From Neonectria sp. B-13 (lineage: Eukaryota > Ascomycota > Sordariomycetes > Hypocreales > Nectriaceae): a stretch of 64,000 bases of DNA. The notes under the pieces are model-generated. The model ran no database searches, had not been told where the DNA came from, and saw only the letters and a program-made list of their open reading frames with translations. A program made the translations under genes and the position numbers. Positions 57,909-64,000 of the stretch are shown here, in pieces (within the stretch, counting starts at the first letter, position 1; each line of letters opens with the position of its first letter). The DNA lies in NCBI GenBank assembly GCA_002682825.1, contig NOKP01000035.1, positions 186,001 through 250,000 on the forward strand, given 5' to 3'.

Positions 57909-58553
57909 CAAGCTTCCATGTCTCGTTGGTCATAACGCATGTTGTCGTTGGCCTCGACGTAGCTTGATGTTGGCCCTAGATTGATAATCGGACATGCGCC
58001 GAGAAGTGTGGAGGCATACGATGGACCGTAGCTATTTCCGCAGTTTCCGGGACCGCTTTGAGAGATCGATTCCGTGTTTATGTGAGATGGGATTCTTGGC
58101 AGGCTGGGGTTTTGCCGCGGAGCGAAGGTGATGCGGTCAGTAATACAACGGCATGTTGGTTGTGCGCGGGCTGAAGACTGGAGCGAGTCCACTTTAGCTG
58201 GCTGAGTTAATTTTAATTAAGCTTGGCATTTGTCTTTCCAAAGCCGACTTGCCTGTTACAGCCAGAACGTTGTGACTGCAGGCCTGCCCCCCACAAGAAT
58301 GGGACGATCCGAAAGTCGCCTGCCCGGAATTGATACCAACCTGTCAATCTATCGATACGTGGGGCCAAGGAATCAGGGGTGAAGGTTCAACTGTAGATAA
58401 ATCGGCGGCATGATCCGGCTTTGTCTCCCCGTGTTGGTTGACATTACTTAGCATCAGAAGCCTGATTCTCCACACGTCACAACTTCCTCATTTGACACCT
58501 ATCAAAGGCCGAATCATTCTTCCCGGAAAAATCAGCCGAGAAGGTGATCAGCT

Positions 58554-59472
58554 ATGTATATCTTCGCAGTCTTCAGGTGGGCTTCAACTCTTGATCCTTG
58601 GCCCTGAAGTATTGCGCTCCCACCTACTGACCTCATTAACTAGTACGATGTTGGCCCTTGCTGTCCCCGCCTTCCAGCATGAAATGAGGGAACTATCATC
58701 GCCGTTTCCAATCGACGTTGAAGTGGTTCTCGTGTCCCCTCAGCCCAACCAGACGTACCGCCCCATCTATCCGTTTCCTATCGTCTTCGCCATAAGCGGC
58801 GCAGCGAAAGCGTGGCCTTATGGGTTGAACGTAGCCTGGGATTTGAGAGGCTCAATCGGCCCAGAAAGTCAAGAACGAATAACCCGGCAACAGGACAAAC
58901 TCAACATAACTGAAGGCACTTCAGGCCATCTGAATCCCGCCTTGGAGCCATATTACTTTATCAACGGCACTTCGATCATCATCAACACAACGGCTACGCA
59001 CTGGTGGCTGCACTGGAGTGTAACTGTGTATGAACAGTGCGAAAAGTTCAAGGGCCGAGCGAGGTTGTTGGAATACGGTTACGTCCAGTTTTCTACTCAT
59101 CCAAACGGTTCCCTGCCAGACATGACTGCCGCATCCTGTCCTGCAGAAATCCAAAAGATCCAAATCTTCAGTGATTCATACGAGGCACAGGAGCGTGGAT
59201 CTTCCACCAGTTGCGTAAATGCCAACGTGACCTTGCCTGGGGATCCTTGCAACATTGATATTGGGCCTGAGGTGGATGCAGCCGTTAGATCCAAGATGCT
59301 TGAGCTTGCCTCATGTCCAGACAATGCATCATGGCCAGATGAGGAGAACCTGTTAGGTCCTGAATCATGTAAGCTTGTTGATGCGGATGATGGCAGCATG
59401 AGCATTCGAGTATCCACCATGGTGATTTGGGCGGGTCTTGGAACTTGTACTCTAGCTTTCTTTCTTTTGTGA
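58554..59472 (+). CDS. DUF7136-like paralogue A, right copy
   Basis: Identical mirror of 25804-26722. Exons 58554-58576 and 58644-59472, intron 58577-58643. Confidence 0.73.
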
Positions 59473-60180
59473 TTCGTTGGAATTCGTCTGATGCACTGGC
59501 ATCATAATACATCAGTAGTACTGACGTGTCTTGGCTGTTTACTTGCTTTGTCACTGAGGAGGATGCCACCCTGAAAGCCCTATTTTGTCTCCATTGGAGA
59601 GTAGCATTTATATTAGGGTTGGGATCGCAATGTCACCTTTATGTGAGTCAACTGAAACGCCTCATACGGAAGCATAGTAGTACTAGAGGCTTCTGATTGA
59701 CAATTGGCTGTTATTTAGACCTTAGCCACGTGCTTTCCTCTTTAAAGGTATACTGAGCTGCAGGCGTTGCCCACACGAAGCTGTTAGACTGCCAGAAGGC
59801 GAACACCTCATTGGACAAGCGTCTGCAATCATCTACAGCTGTTCATTGATGTCATTCTTGAACGATAAGACTCATGACTAGATTTTAGAAATTCATGTGA
59901 GGGATACGCTGGGCTTGCAACGACTGGCCACAGCCAGGTAGCATGCGCACACGAATGCTTCGGCAAATGCCTCGGTTTAACTTACAGTTGTTACAACCAA
60001 TACCCTTCTCGATATGGAAAAATTCTCGTCTTTGTAGACGAGATGTAGGTTGGTAGCTTCAATTATAGTATAAGCTTCTCCGTTGTCCAATACACCTCCC
60101 TTCAAGTGACATTGAACTTCTCGTCTTTTGTGCTACAAAGCATTGTCATTCTAGAACTACCAAAGAATACATACCTAATT

Positions 60181-61982
60181 CTAGTCATATACTGATCCTT
60201 TTGACCACTTCGACCGTGCCCTGATTCTCTTCCCAAAAGTGTAAAAGACAAAAGGAACGGGAATCAGCAACGCCGCAAACCCTCCCGTGATGCTCGATCC
60301 TGGTCCCACGCCAATATTGTGAAACAACGGTCCGACAACCAGCGGAAAAGCGCCCGCAAAACAAGACCGCAAAAATGTGTTGGCTGCAACTGCAGAAGCC
60401 GCATACAGTTGGAAAGTGTCGACCAAGTAGTTGAGAGCTGCTTGGAAAATAGTAAAGAAGCCAGTTCCCAGCATGACGAGGCCAATGCATGGAACAATCC
60501 AGTGAATCTCAGGCTGGGCTGTCCAACCGACGAGGAATTGACCTCCGCTGAACAACACTGAACCCACCATCATAGGCGGAAGACGCTTTTCGGGGACGGC
60601 TCGGTCGCCTGCAGCGTGATAAGCCTTGTTGTAGAGCAGCTGGTTGTAGACGTTGGCGACACAGCCTAGAAACGCGCCGACCAGGATGCAGAGAAACGGC
60701 AGCGTCGCTACAAACGGAGACCAGCCCCGGATCTCCCCAAATATGATGGGGATTGCTCCCAGTTGCATGTAGAGTATACCATAGCAGAAACTAGCATATA
60801 ATGCTACAAGGAAACATATAGGCGTACACAAAAGCTGGATTGGACGTAGCAGGAACTTCTGAGCCAGTTGCGTAACATTGACATCCCACTCTTCGAACTG
60901 TGCATGCAGTGCCCAGTTTCCAGTATCATGGCGTAAGCGCCGAGCCTTGTACACGAGGAGCTTGGGAGGGTAGCTCTCGTCAATGAAGATGATGGCAATC
61001 ACCAGCACGATAGCTTGGAGGATGCCTGTCAAATATTCAGTCCAGCGCCAGCCGAGGGACGGGGTCTGCACAACTGCCGCGGATACAATTGGGCCTAAAG
61101 AATATCAGCATCGCACAAGAATCAACCGGAAGATGGAGACAGATACTTACCGAGGACAGGGCCACCAACCACGGCCATCGCGTATCCGGCCATTGCAATG
61201 CCCCTCCAAGCAGGCGAGAATAGGTCGCCCAGCACGCCGCCCGTGTTCGTGACTGGTGCAGAAGCGAAGAATGCACCGAAGAACCGGGTGATCATTATCG
61301 TCTGGAAGTCTTTGGCTGTAGCGGTGCCGAAGCTGAAGCAAATGGCAATGGACATGGGAACAAAGACTGCCAACCGTCTGCCGTAGACCTCGCTCAACGG
61401 CGCCCAGAGCAACGGTCCAAGACCAAAACCGAACAGAAAAAGAGTCGTCCCTAGCGTTGCCACCTGCGTAGAGACGTTGTACTGCTCGGCGATTTGAGCG
61501 GTCCCCGCCGAGTACGCCGACGAAGCCCACGTTGCGGTCATGGTGACAAGCCCGTAGAGCAGAGTCGTCGTCACCTTCTTCCGCGTCGGCCAGTTCAACG
61601 GACGGTACAGGTCGTCTGGGCCTTCAAAATCCACGAGCTGGTCCTGCGTGGTAGGGATGTGGGAAAGAGGATGAGAGAACTGGGGAACTGGACGAGAGCG
61701 AATACGCGAGACAAATGTGTCTCGACGCGAGACGGTGCGAGCCAGGCTCGTTGAGGTGGCGGTAGATTGAGCTCGGTGTCTGCTTCTGCTTCTGCTCACT
61801 TGCTGGAGCGTATTGGACCTCATCTCACGGAGAGTGGGACGATGACCGTCGCATTCGTCCGAGTCTTCAGTCTCGGGAGACGAAGACGGATCCCGAGAGG
61901 AGCAGGTGTCGCTGTGGTGGCCGCTACGCCCGCGAGAGCGAGCAGGGCTCAGAGACGCTGTTCCATGGTTCACAACGGTCAT
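60181..61982 (-). CDS. DHA1-type MFS transporter, right copy
   Basis: Identical mirror of 23294-25095. Exons 61151-61982 and 60181-61094, intron 61095-61150. CRE-type site at 62138-62145 and TATA at 62071-62076. Confidence 0.85.
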
Positions 61983-63193
61983 TGCGTTGTAGTTGTTCTC
62001 ACAGTAAGTAACAGCAACATGATCCGTGAGCGAAGTTGTTGCCCAATTGTGAAAGTTGGGCGTGGCTGGGTATATAGCTCCCGATCTCGGATACCCGGCA
62101 AACTTGGTCGGCTGTGGAGTGCCGGTGATGGCGAAGTTGACGTCATAAACCTGGGTTGTTCGGCATCATCTCTTAACACGCCGAGATGCGCTAGGATTGA
62201 CTTGGCAGGCTCCAAGGACCCGAGACTTCACGCAGTGTAATGGCTAGTTTGAAAAACGAAGGCGAGTTAAATTCTTGGCTTATTTGTTCTGAAACCATCT
62301 TCGGAGATTCTCCTGATGACGAGTTATACACCGTCATGCTCAGCGCTGCAAATGGGAGCGAATGCATTATCCGAACCCTTTTTTTTGTTTTTGGCTGAAC
62401 CAACGTTTATCTATCTCCCAATGAGGCAATTGGTGGACCAACGTCTCAGAGTTTGCCGGCCGTATTAAAGCCTACAGCCGGATGACATCGTCTAGCTTGT
62501 GTCCTAGTCTTAGATTCTCGGACACGGCAGATCGGCCTCAGAAGCCACTCCTCAATCGCGAGAATAAAACCACCCGAACTGCGATGACTGAGATGGATGT
62601 GATCATATTGCACGAAATATACTCGAGCACCGCAAACTATCCTGAACATCCATCTGCTTGCCATTGTTGTGGGATGCAAGGTTGTCAAGCTTGTGGATTT
62701 GGCTCTACGTGGTTGTGACTGAAGCAGCGGCCTCTTCTGGCCCCCGGGAGTTTGTTCACGCTATTCGAAAGCGAAAGGTTTCTCACCATTTGGCAGATGC
62801 TTTGGTTTCGTTTCTCGAAATCAAATCATTTTATAAGAATCTGGGATCTCAAGAGACCTAACATCCTGCTCATTCCTAACTTGGCCGAAGTTCATCCTTC
62901 TTTCTTCTAAACAGCGCTGGATGGAATATGGACAGCCATACTTACTGGCGTCAAATAAAATAGATGGAGCATTAATCACAACGGCCTTGACATGAAAGGC
63001 CATGCTTGATGAGTCTATCGCAGAAGCATACACAGTAAGGCTTGTTTATAGGGATGGCGAAAGTTATGGCAGTAAAACAGGTGCAACTACTCTTCGTCTT
63101 CAATGTTACCCTCGGCTCATTAAAACCACTCCATATTAAGCCACTACTACCCAACTTCGCTTTCAGAGCAAACTAGCTTCTTAAGAAAGGTTC

Positions 63194-64000
63194 CTATCTA
63201 GCAAAAGTTCCAGGCTGCGGCCCGAAGAATTCACCTTCAGCGACTGTGAGTCGAGTGCACGCCTCAGCCTCACAGCCTTTATCCGCATTGTTGCCGATCC
63301 AGTCAATATCTGCGCCGTGATAACTCACAGCAAAGAAGATGACAACAGCAGCAAGAGCAACTCCAGTCTGAAACGCAGCGGAAAGGACGTAATTGTACTT
63401 GGACCAAAAGGCAAGGTACCTCTTGCGGACGATGACCCAAGAGAGCCAGCCGGGCACTACAGCCGGCCACATGTAAGCCAAGTTATAAGGCGACCAGGTG
63501 TGGCCACCACTGAGGAGTACGACGGGATGAATCTTGGTGAGCCAGTGGGTTTTCGGTAGCTTGCGAGTGGCGTAGTAGTAAACAATGGGGAAGGCAAGGC
63601 CAACGGGGAAAGCAGCAAGCATTGCGCTGTACTGCGCTCCCTCACCAAAGACCTTGCGAGGTGCAAGGGACCCGAAGAGAACGGCTGCGGTAAAGTAGCT
63701 TTCAACACCGGGACAGCTGAACTTGTCCTTTTGGTCCGTCTCACAGATGTCTGGAATGCGAGTGATTTGAAAGTTCATCACACCTGTGCAGACAAACGCA
63801 GAGACAATAGCTATTGATCTTTGGGTCAGTCTCATAGTACATTGTGGGATTCGTGAGTTACTTACTCGCGACCGTCTGGCACCAGAATGTTTGCCGCTGA
63901 GGGATCTTAAGATAGTGGCCGAGCTTGAGATCGTTGGCGAAGTCGAGGGCGTGTGCGACCGTGACGTATCCGAAACCCTTGAAGAAGTTCATCTATTTGA
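63194..64000 (-). CDS. OPT oligopeptide transporter, right copy, 3' part only (window edge)
   Basis: Mirror of the last two exons of the OPT gene: 63194-63810 and 63866-63992. The remaining bases to 64000 are the preceding intron. The gene continues beyond the window, so whether the arm still matches further out cannot be seen. Confidence 0.88.

Larger units (their letters stand above)
42788..64000. repeat. right arm of the giant inverted repeat
   Basis: Reverse complement of 21276-42488. The bases 42589-42787 have no counterpart in the left contig because that contig stops earlier. The arm reaches the window edge without a breakpoint. Confidence 0.97.

Noticed and set aside
58438..58643. 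N-terminal extension of DUF7136-like paralogue A read without splicing (and its mirror at 26633-26838)
   Set aside because: It translates the leader and an intron, has no signal peptide, and is not shared by paralogue B. The 23-nt exon model fits both genes.
21276..64000. Inverted repeat read as terminal inverted repeats of a giant transposon
   Set aside because: Arms meet at a placeholder gap with no cargo between them, carry ordinary genes, and show no transposase or recombinase.
1..64000. CRISPR arrays, bacterial operons or phage genes
   Set aside because: No spaced repeats or prokaryotic gene layout; introns and families are fungal.

Overview
The window looks like a filamentous ascomycete chromosome segment, probably a Sordariomycete-type plant- or fungus-associated species. 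The evidence is many short GT-AG introns (47-112 bp) with CTAAC/CTAAT-type branch sites, fungal-specific families (OPT and DHA1 transporters, LysM proteins, a killer-toxin-like GH18 chitinase, AA7 oxidase, CE16 esterase) and long gene-poor intergenic DNA. No species is named because nothing in the sequence fixes it.

Layout. Bases 1-21275 have no copy inside the window. They carry a bZIP regulator (1512-2375), a small unknown gene (6253-6570), a secreted GH16 glucanase (7720-8629, minus), a CE16 GDSL acetylesterase (9881-11078, minus), an unknown 177-aa protein (11841-12441, minus), a large C2H2-type zinc-finger protein (13641-16161), relics of a LaeA/UmtA-like methyltransferase and an FAD monooxygenase (16801-17640), and an eight-exon OPT oligopeptide transporter (19139-22082).

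From 21276 to 64000 the window is one giant inverted repeat. Every base x in 21276-42488 has its reverse complement at 85276-x in 42788-64000 (about 21.2 kb per arm). All translated ORFs and all spot-checked non-coding stretches are identical. The arms meet at a 100-N gap (42489-42588) that falls in a 36-bp tandem repeat coding for a proline-rich protein tail. This is either a very recent true palindrome or, more likely, the same contig scaffolded twice in opposite orientations.

Each arm carries, in order towards the gap: the 3' part of the OPT gene, a DHA1-type MFS transporter, a small GPI-like secreted protein (DUF7136-like), a 110-bp MFS relic, a five-exon killer-toxin-like GH18/LysM/ChtBD1 chitinase interrupted by three in-frame stop codons, a second DUF7136-like paralogue, a divergently transcribed six-LysM protein, an AA7 FAD-linked oxidase, a tRNA-Phe(GAA) gene, and an unknown protein with a proline-rich repeat tail. 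The chitinase plus LysM pairing is the arrangement known for subgroup C fungal chitinases, so this block reads as a chitin-handling locus, with the chitinase probably decayed.

The most unusual element is the tRNA-Phe. It has no anticodon-loop intron but carries a 53-bp insertion in the D-loop, between positions 20 and 21. The insertion has the full signature of a spliceosomal intron (GTAAGT at the 5' end, CTAAC branch site, CTAG at the 3' end), and its exact removal leaves an ordinary 73-nt tRNA-Phe.
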